Assembly (NCBI RefSeq): GCF_019100565.1 | Contig: NZ_JAHRID010000001.1 | Span: 310,001-374,000, forward strand | Direction: 5' to 3' | Length of the DNA: 64,000 bases | Source: Arsukibacterium indicum | Lineage (GTDB): Bacteria; Pseudomonadota; Gammaproteobacteria; Enterobacterales; Alteromonadaceae | Shown here: in pieces, positions 48,190 through 57,508 of the stretch | Layout of the letters: the number at the start of each line of letters is the position of its first letter | Position numbering within the stretch: position 1 is the first letter of the stretch | Translations under genes and position numbers: made by a program | Notes under the pieces: generated by a model | What the model saw: the letters and a program-made list of their open reading frames with translations, nothing else | Told to the model about the DNA's origin: nothing | The model's database searches: none

Positions 48190-48587
48190 TTATGAACGAT
48201 ATCCGCGTCGTCGCCCTCGCCGCCCGCACGGCCATCCCTGCCGTACGACATCAGATTAAAACTGGTACTGCCTTCAGTAGCACTAGTATAAACATAAGGG
48301 TTGCCCCAGGGGTCAAGCGGCACTTCTTTTGGTAAATAAGGGCCATCCCAGTTTTTATGATCGCTTTTAACCAGTTCATCCAGCGTTGTCGGATATCGCC
48401 CGATATCTAAACGGTAGGTATTGAGTGAGGTTTCCAGTAATTCCATCTGGGCTTTTGCCGTTTTAATTCTTGATGAGTCCACTTTTGAGAACATTTCCGG
48501 TGCCACTAAAGACGCCAGCAAACCAACAATAACAATGACGATTAACAGCTCTATCAGCGTGAAACCGCGAACTTTCTTAAGCTTCAT
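48186..48587 (-). CDS. gspG: Type II secretion major pseudopilin GspG
   Basis: A 133-residue prepilin with MKLKKVRG-FTLIELLIVIVIVGLLASLVAPEMFSKVD, followed by ETSLNTYRLDIGRYPTTLDELV and the C-terminal calcium loop LDPWGNPYVY...YGRDGRAGGEGDDADI. It builds the pseudopilus shaft. It is the first gene of the secretion operon, with AGGA 6 nt upstream of the start. Being the first gene, before E and F, is unlike the classic gspC-D-E-F-G order. Confidence 0.95.
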   Translation of the reverse strand: MKLKKVRGFTLIELLIVIVIVGLLASLVAPEMFSKVDSSRIKTAKAQMELLETSLNTYRLDIGRYPTTLDELVKSDHKNWDGPYLPKEVPLDPWGNPYVYTSATEGSTSFNLMSYGRDGRAGGEGDDADIVHK

Positions 48588-48630
48588 GGATTATCCTGTG
48601 TTGAAAATATCTTACTGTAAATGCTGCGGC

Positions 48631-48659
48631 ATATTACCGTACGGCCATAGACTGAGCAA
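48631..48659 (-). promoter_or_regulatory. Possible promoter of the T2SS-like operon
   Basis: In the 96-nt gap before gspG the minus strand has TTGCTC (48659-48654), a 17-nt spacer and TAATAT (48636-48631). The boxes match the consensus 3 of 6 and 4 of 6, so this is a weak candidate and the operon may also be read from the glycan genes upstream. Confidence 0.35.
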
Positions 48660-48683
48660 GGTTACACTAAAAGACATCAGACG

Positions 48684-49562
48684 CTAGCCGGGCAAAATAG
48701 TTTCAAAACCGGCATCGGCTATTCGTTGTTGCCAGCGCCAGGCTTGCCGGCTTTGATCACTGATATCAGCCGCTTGTGGCTGAGGCCAGGCGGTAAGCTG
48801 TTGCAAGTCATGATACTGCAAAGGGTGCTGGTTCAGAAAGTCAGTTACCCAACTGTTTTTATTGCCAATAACCGGCAAACCACAAGCAGCGTATTCCAGC
48901 AGTTTGGTCGAGGTTTGAAAGTGGTAAGGATAGACATCCGGCAGATAATTGAGACCAAACCGTGCCTGATTCAGCAAAGCGGGTATCTGGCTGTTAGGTA
49001 CTGGCCCCATAAACCGGACATTGGCATAACGCTGATATCGCTGTTGTAAATAGACGGATGGCTGACCTACCAGCCAGATACTGGTATGGGGGCGCAGTTT
49101 TAACACAACATCCAGTGCGTGTTCCAGCCTGCGGCTTTTATCCATAGAGCCGGCATAGATCAGATCGCACTTTTTCCCGGCATCAAGCTGCTGCTTAAAA
49201 TGACCGGCAATCCCCATATCACGAAAGCGCTCTGGCACAGCATCGTTAAAACGCATCAGCCTGCTTTGTGTTTTATTCTGAAATACCCGCAAATCAGGTG
49301 TGGCATTAAGTTGCCGTTTTATCAGATCTTTAACGCGGGCCAACGGTGGGGTTGATAAAGAGGCGTACTCATGGACGATAAACTGACCAGGCTGGGGCTG
49401 GTAGCGGGAAAACCCCATAAAAAACCAGACAATATCATAGCCAGATAAATCGGCAGCCGGATTGCTGACCTCCACGTGATAGCGGGGGCGGAAATAATCG
49501 GTGTAAGCCTGTAACTCCGGCAGCTGGGCTTTGGATTGATGAACAAAACACAGTGATTTCAT
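48684..49562 (-). CDS. Glycosyltransferase, GT-B fold (GT1/GT4-like)
   Basis: A 292-residue protein. The C-terminal half has a GT-B nucleotide-sugar domain: LIYAGSMDKSRRLEHALDVV, SIWLVGQPSV, NVRFMGPVPNSQIPALLNQA, and TSTKLLEYAACGLPVIG (Glu of the E-x7-E motif region). The N-terminal half is short. It is the last gene of the right-hand glycan cluster, coupled to the previous glycosyltransferase by a 4-nt overlap. Donor and acceptor are unknown. Confidence 0.82.
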   Translation of the reverse strand: MKSLCFVHQSKAQLPELQAYTDYFRPRYHVEVSNPAADLSGYDIVWFFMGFSRYQPQPGQFIVHEYASLSTPPLARVKDLIKRQLNATPDLRVFQNKTQSRLMRFNDAVPERFRDMGIAGHFKQQLDAGKKCDLIYAGSMDKSRRLEHALDVVLKLRPHTSIWLVGQPSVYLQQRYQRYANVRFMGPVPNSQIPALLNQARFGLNYLPDVYPYHFQTSTKLLEYAACGLPVIGNKNSWVTDFLNQHPLQYHDLQQLTAWPQPQAADISDQSRQAWRWQQRIADAGFETILPG

Positions 49563-50440
49563 CTTATAACCCTGTTAATTAACAGTGCCAGCTTACCCAG
49601 TCTTTGGCTAACAAGGACTTTAACCACCCGCAAACGCTGACTCAATGGCAAGCGAACAAATGCCCGCCACGGAAAGGCGTTGTTATTGAAAATTGCCTGA
49701 TTTACCTGATGACTTGCCAGTTGCGCCTGATTCATGAACCTGCGGTGTTTTTCAAGCAATAATTGGTAGCCGCTTTCACGCCGGCTCGAGCCGGAAATAC
49801 GTTCCGACTGATGATCCTGATGTAAAATGTAGCTGCAACTTTTAATTCGGTAGCCATCACCAAAGGCCGCAGCGAGCCGTAACCAGGTGTCATAATCCTG
49901 GCAACTGGGCATGTCCGGATCAAAGCCATTAATCGTTTGCAAAGAGCTTGTCAGGGTAAAAATCTGGTTACCGACCAGATTGGCAAACAACAGCTGCTGA
50001 TAACTGATGACTCTGGGGCGCCGGGCAAAACAGAACCGTCGCTGTTGCTCATTAATAACGGTATAACCGGTACATAAGAACGCGCAGCCGGGGTGGCGAT
50101 GCCACTGTTGCACCAATTCACTGATCCGCTGTGGCATAAACTCGTCGTCATCATCAAGACCAGTGATAAATTGGCCTCGGGCAAGCTCAATAGCCGTATT
50201 TCTGGCAACAGGCGCGCCACTGCTCTTTGGTAAATATCGATAGATTACTTCTGGGAATTGCTGCAGCAACTGCTGATTCTGCTGCGCATGCGCCGGTGCA
50301 GAACCGTCATCCACCACAATAATTTCAATATGAGGATAAGTTTGCGCCAGACAGCTGCCAACCGCCCTCGCCAGTAGCCCGGGGCGGTTATGGGTTGCAA
50401 TATATACCGTAACTAGCGGCAACTGCTCTGGCATGGCCAT
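49559..50440 (-). CDS. Glycosyltransferase family 2
   Basis: A 293-residue GT-A enzyme: VTVYIATHNRPGLLARAVGSCLAQTYPHIEIIVVDDGS, the DxD-like GLDDDDEF, and DPDMPSCQDYDTWLRLA before a C-terminal helical region. It transfers an unknown sugar from a nucleotide donor to the growing lipid-linked repeat unit. Confidence 0.9.
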   Translation of the reverse strand: MAMPEQLPLVTVYIATHNRPGLLARAVGSCLAQTYPHIEIIVVDDGSAPAHAQQNQQLLQQFPEVIYRYLPKSSGAPVARNTAIELARGQFITGLDDDDEFMPQRISELVQQWHRHPGCAFLCTGYTVINEQQRRFCFARRPRVISYQQLLFANLVGNQIFTLTSSLQTINGFDPDMPSCQDYDTWLRLAAAFGDGYRIKSCSYILHQDHQSERISGSSRRESGYQLLLEKHRRFMNQAQLASHQVNQAIFNNNAFPWRAFVRLPLSQRLRVVKVLVSQRLGKLALLINRVIR

Positions 50441-50502
50441 ATTTTACGTTAATACTCCCAACAACAGGCTCGCACCAGCCGGCCTGACTACCCGGCTGGG
50501 CC

Positions 50503-51504
50503 TTAGCATTGATAATAATCGCGATACCAGTTTACGAACTGCTGCATGCCCTGCTCTATTGGCATTGCCGGTTTAAACCCTACTGCGGCTTGTAAATCAT
50601 CAATATCGGCATAGGTGGCAGGTACATCACCATCCTGCATTGGGTAATACTCTTTAATGGCCGTTTTGCCGGTAGCTTTTTCGATGGCTTCGATAAAGGT
50701 CATCAGTTTTACTGGCTGGTTATTACCAATATTAAATATTTTATAGGGAGCAAAACTGGCCGAGGCATCACTACTTTGCCACTGGGGATTAGCGACAGGT
50801 GGCTTATCCTGAATGCGCAGTATTCCCTCTACGATGTCATCAATATAGGTGAAGTCGCGCATCATCTGGCCATGATTAAACACTTTAATTGGCTGGTCAG
50901 CCAGAATGGCTTTGGTAAACAAAAAAGGTGCCATATCGGGCCGGCCCCAGGGGCCGTAAACGGTAAAAAAGCGCAACCCGGTTGTCGGTATACCATACAA
51001 ATGGCTGTAGGTATGGGCCATTAGCTCATTGGCTTTTTTGGTTGCAGCGTACAACGATACCGGGTGGTCGACCCGATCGCTGGTGCTAAAAGGCATTTTA
51101 CTGTTCATGCCATACACCGAGCTCGATGAAGCATAAACCAGATGCTCTATTTTATGTCGGCGGCAGCCTTCCAGTATAGTCAGGGTACCTATCACGTTGC
51201 TATCGGCATACGCCATCGGGTTTTCCAGTGAATACCTGACACCAGCCTGAGCCCCCAGATGAATAACCCGCTGAAATTGCGCTGTGGCAAACAGCGCAGC
51301 AATCCCTTCACGGTCGGCAAGGTCCAGCTCGACAAAATTAAAGCCGGCTTCGGTTTGTAAAGGAGCAAGACGGTCACGTTTAAGTTGTACATCGTAATAG
51401 TCGTTAAGGTTATCAATACCGGTAACCGTATGACCCGAAGTCAGTAAACGTGCACATACAGCAGAGCCAATAAAACCGGCGGCGCCGGTGACAAGAAAAT
51501 TCAT
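50503..51504 (-). CDS. UDP-glucuronate 4-epimerase-like SDR enzyme
   Basis: A 333-residue extended SDR: GAAGFIGS NAD motif, DNLNDYYDVQLKRDRL (typical of UDP-GlcA 4-epimerases), HLGAQAGVRYSLENP, catalytic Ser in SSSSVYG and Tyr-x-x-x-Lys in YAATKKANE, GLRFFTVYGPWGRPDMA. It would turn UDP-GlcA (from Ugd) into UDP-GalA. Confidence 0.9.
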   Translation of the reverse strand: MNFLVTGAAGFIGSAVCARLLTSGHTVTGIDNLNDYYDVQLKRDRLAPLQTEAGFNFVELDLADREGIAALFATAQFQRVIHLGAQAGVRYSLENPMAYADSNVIGTLTILEGCRRHKIEHLVYASSSSVYGMNSKMPFSTSDRVDHPVSLYAATKKANELMAHTYSHLYGIPTTGLRFFTVYGPWGRPDMAPFLFTKAILADQPIKVFNHGQMMRDFTYIDDIVEGILRIQDKPPVANPQWQSSDASASFAPYKIFNIGNNQPVKLMTFIEAIEKATGKTAIKEYYPMQDGDVPATYADIDDLQAAVGFKPAMPIEQGMQQFVNWYRDYYQC

Positions 51505-51530
51505 TCAGATATTCCCAGATACAATTGTAA

Positions 51531-52088
51531 TTAACCTTTTTTAACCCTGTCGCCACTGCCCTTACCGGCCACTGTCATCAGGATAAATTTAAAGTAGCTA
51601 GCCAATGTCATGTTTTGCAGCATTTTTGCGTCGGTTTCGGCCAGTAATAAAGGTGTCGACATATCAATATCATTTACCTGAGCCAGGCCGGTAATACCGG
51701 GCCGGGCATTTAATACGCCACGCTGCTCGCGTTCGTCTATTAATTCCTGCTGGTTAAATAAACATGGCCTTGGCCCAACCAGGCTCATGTCACCCTTTAA
51801 TACGTTCCACAGCTGGGGTAACTCATCCAGTTTAGTTCGGCGTAAAAAGCCACCAAAAGGTGTTATGGCGCTGCTACTGGCCAGATGGCTGGCCACATGG
51901 GCAGTGTCTGGTCGCATAGTGCGGAATTTTACCAGGGTAAAAGGCTTTTTATGCCGGCCAACCCGAACCTGACGAAATATCGGCGAGCCGGTATCAAACA
52001 AGCCAATAACTGTAAGAATTATCAGCACCGGCAAACCAAACAACAAGCCGAAAAAAGCAAATATAATATCTAATAAACGAATTAACAT
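51531..52088 (-). CDS. Initiating phosphoglycosyltransferase, PglC-like (bacterial sugar transferase)
   Basis: A 185-residue monotopic enzyme: one re-entrant/TM segment (LLDIIFAFFGLLFGLPVLIILTVIGLF), then GSPIFRQVRVGRHKKPFTLVKFRTM, RRTKLDELPQLWNVLKGDMSLVGPRP and ARPGITGLAQV, with the catalytic Asp-Glu pair in LDELP. The short form without extra N-terminal helices resembles PglC/WecP-type small PGTs, which use 2-acetamido sugars such as bacillosamine, QuiNAc or FucNAc. It starts the repeat unit on undecaprenyl phosphate. It overlaps the upstream reductase gene by 7 nt. Confidence 0.92.
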   Translation of the reverse strand: MLIRLLDIIFAFFGLLFGLPVLIILTVIGLFDTGSPIFRQVRVGRHKKPFTLVKFRTMRPDTAHVASHLASSSAITPFGGFLRRTKLDELPQLWNVLKGDMSLVGPRPCLFNQQELIDEREQRGVLNARPGITGLAQVNDIDMSTPLLLAETDAKMLQNMTLASYFKFILMTVAGKGSGDRVKKG

Positions 52089-53044
52089 AGATCCTCATTC
52101 ATAAAACAACGCTTAATCCCCTCTTCCACCGAAATCGGCGGCGTCCAGTTCAAGGTTGCTTTGGTATGCTCAATATCAAGCTGTAAATTGCCACACAGCC
52201 GATCTATTACCGCCTGTTTACCAGTCAGTTTACCTGCTAACCGCAACCAGCTGACTGGCACCGGCAATAACCTGGGCTTCTTACCTGCAGCGCAGGTCAT
52301 CAGTTTTAATAATTCGGTCGTTGAAACATCCCGATCATCACTGACTAAAAATATCTGATTGGCCGCTTTGGGATGGTCGATGCAGGTCACAACAAGATCG
52401 ACAAGATTATCAAGTGCTACCAGGCTGCGCCTATTATCTATTGCGCCAAGTGGTAACGGCAAATTCTTTTTTGCTAAGTTAAGCATTGCCGCAAAATTGG
52501 CTTTTACCCCATAGCCATAGACCAGCGGCGGTCGGATAATGACGATTTCCATTTTTGTTTCTTTTGCCAGTTGCATCAACTGCTGCTCAGCCTCAGCTTT
52601 AGACAAACCATACGCATCTTGTGGAGAGACCGGCTGACCAGCAGAAAATGGTTTGCCGGTTATGGTCTTTTCGCCATTAACCTTCACTGAACTGATAAAT
52701 ATAAAGCGTTTTACCCCTGACTCTGCTGCCTGACGCGCCAGGTTTAATGTGCCTTCAGTGTTCACGGCGCGAAAAGCTGCCAGCGGGTTGGCGGCGTCGT
52801 CTGCCATCTGGTGTACTCTGGCAGCTGCATGAACAATTACATCAATCTGACAGTCAGTTATTACCTGTTGCCAGGGAGTAGCGCTATTCAGTGCAGCAAT
52901 CTGGAACTGTTTAACCGCAGCTGGCATGGCGGCTACTTTTCGGCTGACACTGACAGCATTAAAACCAGCTTTAACTACCCTGGCTAATACTCCACCGCCG
53001 ACAAAGCCGTTAGCGCCGGTTATTAAAATATTTGGTTTACTCAT
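52082..53044 (-). CDS. WbpV-like NDP-sugar epimerase/4-reductase
   Basis: A 320-residue extended SDR with GANGFVGGG, IVHAAARVHQMADDAANPLAAFRAVNTEGTLNLARQA, SSVKVNGE and catalytic YGLSKAEAE. This subgroup includes WbpV and similar reductases that act on UDP-4-keto-QuiNAc, the product of WbpM-type dehydratases. Coupling to the PglC-like gene supports synthesis of the first sugar of the repeat unit. A C4-epimerase remains possible. Confidence 0.83.
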   Translation of the reverse strand: MSKPNILITGANGFVGGGVLARVVKAGFNAVSVSRKVAAMPAAVKQFQIAALNSATPWQQVITDCQIDVIVHAAARVHQMADDAANPLAAFRAVNTEGTLNLARQAAESGVKRFIFISSVKVNGEKTITGKPFSAGQPVSPQDAYGLSKAEAEQQLMQLAKETKMEIVIIRPPLVYGYGVKANFAAMLNLAKKNLPLPLGAIDNRRSLVALDNLVDLVVTCIDHPKAANQIFLVSDDRDVSTTELLKLMTCAAGKKPRLLPVPVSWLRLAGKLTGKQAVIDRLCGNLQLDIEHTKATLNWTPPISVEEGIKRCFMNEDLC

Positions 53045-53154
53045 TTATTCTGTCTGCTGTTGGTTTTATGCTCTGTTCAAAAGGGCGCTACTGTATTAAT
53101 AATAACGTGCTTACGCAAATTCAGTTTCAAGTGAACAGCAAACTTAGCTCCTGA

Positions 53155-55101
53155 TTAATGTGTTTCTTTTGAGTGATATTTCTGGTACCACAGTTGAAAA
53201 ATTAAAATACTCCATAAAATGCCGTGCCAGTTACGAACTCCAGTCAGGTGCTCCTGCCATAGCTTATCAACCAGAGAGGCGTCAAAAAAGCCTTGTTGCG
53301 CTAATAAGGATGGCGACAACAAATCGCTGGCCCAACTTTTAAGGGGGCCGCGTAGCCATTCGGCGAGGGGTACAGCAAAACCTTGCTTGGGGCGTTCTAT
53401 CAGGTCTGGCGGAACATAACGGTATAGTATCTTACGCAACGCCCATTTCGATGTTTTATGTCTGACTTTCAGATCTAACGGTGTCTTAGCTGCAAACTCA
53501 TAAACCTGATGATCCAGCATTGGCACTCGGGTCTCCAGCGAGCATGCCATTGCTGCCCGGTCTACTTTTACCAGAATATCGTCTGGCAGATATGATACGG
53601 TATCAAATGCCATCGCCCGCTCCAGCGGATTCGACGAACTAATTGTTGCCCTGGCCTGACGTAGTAATGTATCAGGTTCTGTCGCTCCCAGGACAAATTG
53701 CTGTGGCGTTGAAGTATGAGATATCAGCTTCAGGTATAAGGCATCGAAGCTATCGGCACTGAGCAACAGCGCAGCTTTATGCAACTTATCACCCAAAAGC
53801 TTAATGTTAAAACGGCCTGGAATTAACGGCGTCAACGCATTTAACCAGTTTACCGGTACGCTATTAATTGTACTCGCTGCAACGCGACGCAGAAAAAATG
53901 GCAGACGCCGGATACGCTGCCATAATTTTAATGCCGCATAATACCGGCTATAACCACAAAATAGCTCGTCGCCGGCATCACCACTCAATGCGACGGTTAC
54001 CTGGCTGCGCGCCATCTGACAAACCAGAAAAGTAGGTAGCTGAGAGGAATCAGCAAAGGGTTCATCGTAAATATCCGCCAGCCTGGGCACAACATCCAGT
54101 ATATCCTGTTCTGAAACATACAGTTCCCGATGCTTAGTTCCTAAGTGATTTGCTACTGCTTTTGCAAACACCGCTTCATCATATTGCTTTTGGGTAAATC
54201 CAACCGAAAAAGTCTGAATGGGCGCGTCTGATTGCTGCTGCATTAAGGCGACAATTAAAGAGGAATCAATCCCGCCAGATAAAAATGCCCCCAACGGTAC
54301 ATCAGCTATCATTTGTCGCTTTACTGCCAGGGTTAATACCCGCTCCAGTTCGTCAAGATATTGCTGTTCCGACTGCGACTGCAATTTTTCGCTATTCCGG
54401 CTGTCGAGTGCAGACCAATAAGCTGATATATCAATCTTAGGTGTCCTGGCAGAAAGTGTCAGAATAGTTCCGGGCTGTAATTTGAATAATTGCTGGTAAA
54501 TACAGTGGGGCGCAGGAATATAGTTATGCCGTAATAACAGGCACAATGCGTCACGATTGATCTCTGCTGAAAAATCAGGATGAGCTTGCAATGCCTTAAG
54601 TTCGGAACCAAATAAAAAACTGTTGTTCTGCCAGCCGTAATAGAGCGGTTTTTCGCCTAGCCGATCCCGAACTAACTGCAGACATTCGGTTTGCTTGTCC
54701 CAAAGTGCAAAAGCGAACATGCCGACACAGCGCTGCAACGCCGCTTTTACGCCCCATTGGACTATTGCTGCCAGCAAAGTTTCAGTATCGGAATGACCAG
54801 ACCAGGTTAAATCAGATTGCAACCCGGCCAGCTCTGCACGAATATCCAGATGATTGTATATCTCGCCGTTGTAGGCAATAACATAACGGCCACAGGCAGA
54901 GTGCATAGGCTGCTGACCCGCTGCTGACAAATCGATAATCGCCAGACGACGATGGGCCAAACCTATGCCAGCGTCAGCGTCAAACCAAACGTCAGAACTG
55001 TCTGGCCCTCGGGTATGAATCGCCTCACCCATTTGCTGCAGAATGTGTTCTGCGTTGGCAGGAAAAACCTTATTTTGAAAAAAGCCTGTAAAACCACACA
55101 T
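53155..55101 (-). CDS. asnB: Asparagine synthetase B-like amidotransferase (copy 1)
   Basis: A 648-residue glutamine-hydrolysing amidotransferase: class II GATase domain with Cys2 nucleophile (MCGFTGFF), GPDSSDVW, the Asn-binding YNGEIYNH, then an AsnB ATP-PPase domain with the SGGIDSS loop near residue 265 and [15 protein letters not shown]. In glycan loci such enzymes (WbpS-like) probably amidate uronic acids instead of Asp. A second, similar enzyme lies at 60907-62841. Confidence 0.9.
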   Translation of the reverse strand: MCGFTGFFQNKVFPANAEHILQQMGEAIHTRGPDSSDVWFDADAGIGLAHRRLAIIDLSAAGQQPMHSACGRYVIAYNGEIYNHLDIRAELAGLQSDLTWSGHSDTETLLAAIVQWGVKAALQRCVGMFAFALWDKQTECLQLVRDRLGEKPLYYGWQNNSFLFGSELKALQAHPDFSAEINRDALCLLLRHNYIPAPHCIYQQLFKLQPGTILTLSARTPKIDISAYWSALDSRNSEKLQSQSEQQYLDELERVLTLAVKRQMIADVPLGAFLSGGIDSSLIVALMQQQSDAPIQTFSVGFTQKQYDEAVFAKAVANHLGTKHRELYVSEQDILDVVPRLADIYDEPFADSSQLPTFLVCQMARSQVTVALSGDAGDELFCGYSRYYAALKLWQRIRRLPFFLRRVAASTINSVPVNWLNALTPLIPGRFNIKLLGDKLHKAALLLSADSFDALYLKLISHTSTPQQFVLGATEPDTLLRQARATISSSNPLERAMAFDTVSYLPDDILVKVDRAAMACSLETRVPMLDHQVYEFAAKTPLDLKVRHKTSKWALRKILYRYVPPDLIERPKQGFAVPLAEWLRGPLKSWASDLLSPSLLAQQGFFDASLVDKLWQEHLTGVRNWHGILWSILIFQLWYQKYHSKETH

Positions 55102-55177
55102 TTACCGAAACCCCAAATTATTTTTAACGCAACACGGCTTAAAAAATAAATACACCGACAAAACATAAGTTTTTAAT

Positions 55178-57439
55178 TTAATCTTTTACTGTTTCTGGCG
55201 TGAGTTCAGCATAAAGCTCAAAATAAGCAGAGACGGTATGGTCAATGTTATATTTTTGCAAGGCGAGTTTACGGCCATTTGCTGCCATCTGACCACGTAA
55301 TGTTTTATTCAGATATAAAGATTCAATAGCGTCAGCCAATGGCTGCACTTGCTTTACCGGCACCAGCAAACCGGTTTCGCCATCGATAATAGCATGCCGG
55401 CAACCTGGTACATCAGTGGTAATGATTGCCCGGCCACATGCCGCGGCCTCAATTAACACTTTAGGTAAACCTTCCCGGTATGAGGGCAATACAACCAGAT
55501 TACTTTTGGCAAAAACCTGTGGAATGTCGTCCCTGAACCCCAGAAACTCGACCAGTTTCTCATCTTCCAGTTGCTGAATAAGCTTTGGGGAAATAGATGC
55601 CGGATTACCTTCATCGGTGTCACCGGCCACCCAAAAACGGATATCCGGGTACTTCAGCTTCAATAACCGTGCGGCAGCAACAAACTCCATAAAACCTTTG
55701 TCTTTTAATAAGCGGGCAGCAAAGATTACGGTAAAGCTATCTGCCGGCTCCGGAACCACATGGTACCTGTCCAGATCAACCCCGGCGCCATTAATAATCC
55801 GTGCCTTTTCTGGTACGACGATATCCGACGCCAGGAAGCTTTGCATATCAGAGTCATTTTCAAAAACGGCCAGTAAATTTGGATGAGCAAAAACCCTTTT
55901 ATATAAAAAACTGACCAGGCCACGAACTAAAATTGCCCTGATGCCATGATGAATAAAAACGTAACCTAAACCGGTGACGACCGCCAATACCCCAGGCACA
56001 TTAGTTAATCGTGCAGCCAGACCGCCATAAATAACCGGCTTAATGGTCATCAAATGAACAAGTTCCGGCTGAAGATGGCGAAACAATTTTAACAGATAGA
56101 AAAACGATCTAAATTCTGAGAATACGTTCTTACCACTGCGGCTTAACGGTATGACGTGATGGCTTAGTCCTGTTGCAGTAATATGAGGTATTTCAGGGCC
56201 GGCCATTGTCGCAACATGAACATCGTAGCCTCTGCGCTGCGCTTCCTTGGCTTCGGGTAACCAATGCGACAGGAAAAACTTCGCAATATTAACTACAAAT
56301 ACCATTTTAGGCTTGTTGCCCCGATACAAGCCCAGATGCGTTGAAATAACAGAGTTAATATCAAATGCCTGTTCAGCAAGCTGCCTGCTGGCGACACCCA
56401 TTTGCCTGCGCATTGACTCGTTTTTGACCAGTTCTACAATGGCGCTGGCTATAGCAGAAGCATTTTTAACCGGCACCAGTAACCCTGTTACATCTGGCGT
56501 TATTGCGTCACGACAACCAGGTACATCAGTGGTAATAACGGCCCGGCCACAAGCCGCTGCCTCAATAAGACTTTTGGGTAATCCTTCACGATAAGAAGGT
56601 AATACAATCACGTTGGCCTGCGCCATAGTGGCATTTATATCTTTCTGATAACCCCAGTGTTCAACTATTCCTTCCTGCACCCAGCCAGCAATATCGGACA
56701 CAGATACCGATTTCGGATTGCCTTCATCAGTATCTCCGACCAGTACCATGCGAATGGGTATAGTTTGTGCCTTCAGCTGGCGAGCCGCTTCGACAAACTC
56801 TAAAACGCCTTTGTCATATAACAACCGTGCTACCAGCATAATTACCGGAATAGTTGTTGGCTCAGGTGCAACATGATACTGGGACAAATTAACACCAGAG
56901 CCCCGGATCATTACAACCTGTGACGGCTCTATAATACCTTGCTTTAATAACAGCTGTTTATCGTCAGGATTCTGAAAAATAACTTTGGTGTTTGGGGTAT
57001 GTAAAGCAAAGCGATACAGCAATGACACTGCTGAACGCAGCAGGCTGGCTCGCAGACCTCTGGCGATAAAAATATATCCTAACCCGGAAATAGAAGCCAC
57101 TCGTTGTTTTATTCTAAGTAACCGACTGGCTATGCCACCATAAATAACCGGTTTAATTGTTACCAGATGAACTATATCTGGCCTCACCTTGCGTAACATG
57201 GAGAAAATCCCCTGAAACGCAAATATCTCTGAGAAAATGCCAGTACCGCTTCGCGACAAGTCTAACTGATGCAAGGTAAAACCGAGCGACTGTAAATACT
57301 CAGCCTTATCAGTAAAATTACAGGCAAGATGAACATCATACCCTTCCTGTTGCGCTGCCAATGCGATGGGTAGCCGGTGAGAAATAAAAAACCAGTCTAC
57401 GTTAACGATATACAGCAATCGCTTTTTAAGTTCCGTCAT
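55178..57439 (-). CDS. Tandem fusion of two GT4 glycosyltransferases
   Basis: Start at the ATG at 57439 with GGAAGA 6 nt upstream; 753 residues. The protein consists of two full, similar GT4 domains (~1-375 and ~378-750). Each has the same series: a N-terminal VVN-I-F-hydrophobic-SH-LP, LSRSG...FSE, P-lVHL-TIKPVIYGG, GLGYIFI, then ARLL-DKG--EFV-AAR, GDTDEGNP and the donor motif YREGLPK-LIEAAACGRA-ITTDVPGC. Both halves keep the E-x7-E (EGLPK..IEAAACG) motif, so both look active. It probably adds two sugars in order. Fusion by gene duplication is inferred from the repeat structure. Confidence 0.88.
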   Translation of the reverse strand: MTELKKRLLYIVNVDWFFISHRLPIALAAQQEGYDVHLACNFTDKAEYLQSLGFTLHQLDLSRSGTGIFSEIFAFQGIFSMLRKVRPDIVHLVTIKPVIYGGIASRLLRIKQRVASISGLGYIFIARGLRASLLRSAVSLLYRFALHTPNTKVIFQNPDDKQLLLKQGIIEPSQVVMIRGSGVNLSQYHVAPEPTTIPVIMLVARLLYDKGVLEFVEAARQLKAQTIPIRMVLVGDTDEGNPKSVSVSDIAGWVQEGIVEHWGYQKDINATMAQANVIVLPSYREGLPKSLIEAAACGRAVITTDVPGCRDAITPDVTGLLVPVKNASAIASAIVELVKNESMRRQMGVASRQLAEQAFDINSVISTHLGLYRGNKPKMVFVVNIAKFFLSHWLPEAKEAQRRGYDVHVATMAGPEIPHITATGLSHHVIPLSRSGKNVFSEFRSFFYLLKLFRHLQPELVHLMTIKPVIYGGLAARLTNVPGVLAVVTGLGYVFIHHGIRAILVRGLVSFLYKRVFAHPNLLAVFENDSDMQSFLASDIVVPEKARIINGAGVDLDRYHVVPEPADSFTVIFAARLLKDKGFMEFVAAARLLKLKYPDIRFWVAGDTDEGNPASISPKLIQQLEDEKLVEFLGFRDDIPQVFAKSNLVVLPSYREGLPKVLIEAAACGRAIITTDVPGCRHAIIDGETGLLVPVKQVQPLADAIESLYLNKTLRGQMAANGRKLALQKYNIDHTVSAYFELYAELTPETVKD

Positions 57440-57508
57440 AGGGTCTTCCAGGTTTGCAGCATCAATAAACATTGGTTGCCAGCGCTGCAAAATAATTGAA
57501 TACCCATA

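Noticed and set aside
55178-57439. Tandem GT4 gene as a sequencing or assembly duplication
   Set aside because: The two halves differ at most positions while sharing motifs, so they are old diverged copies, not an artefact.
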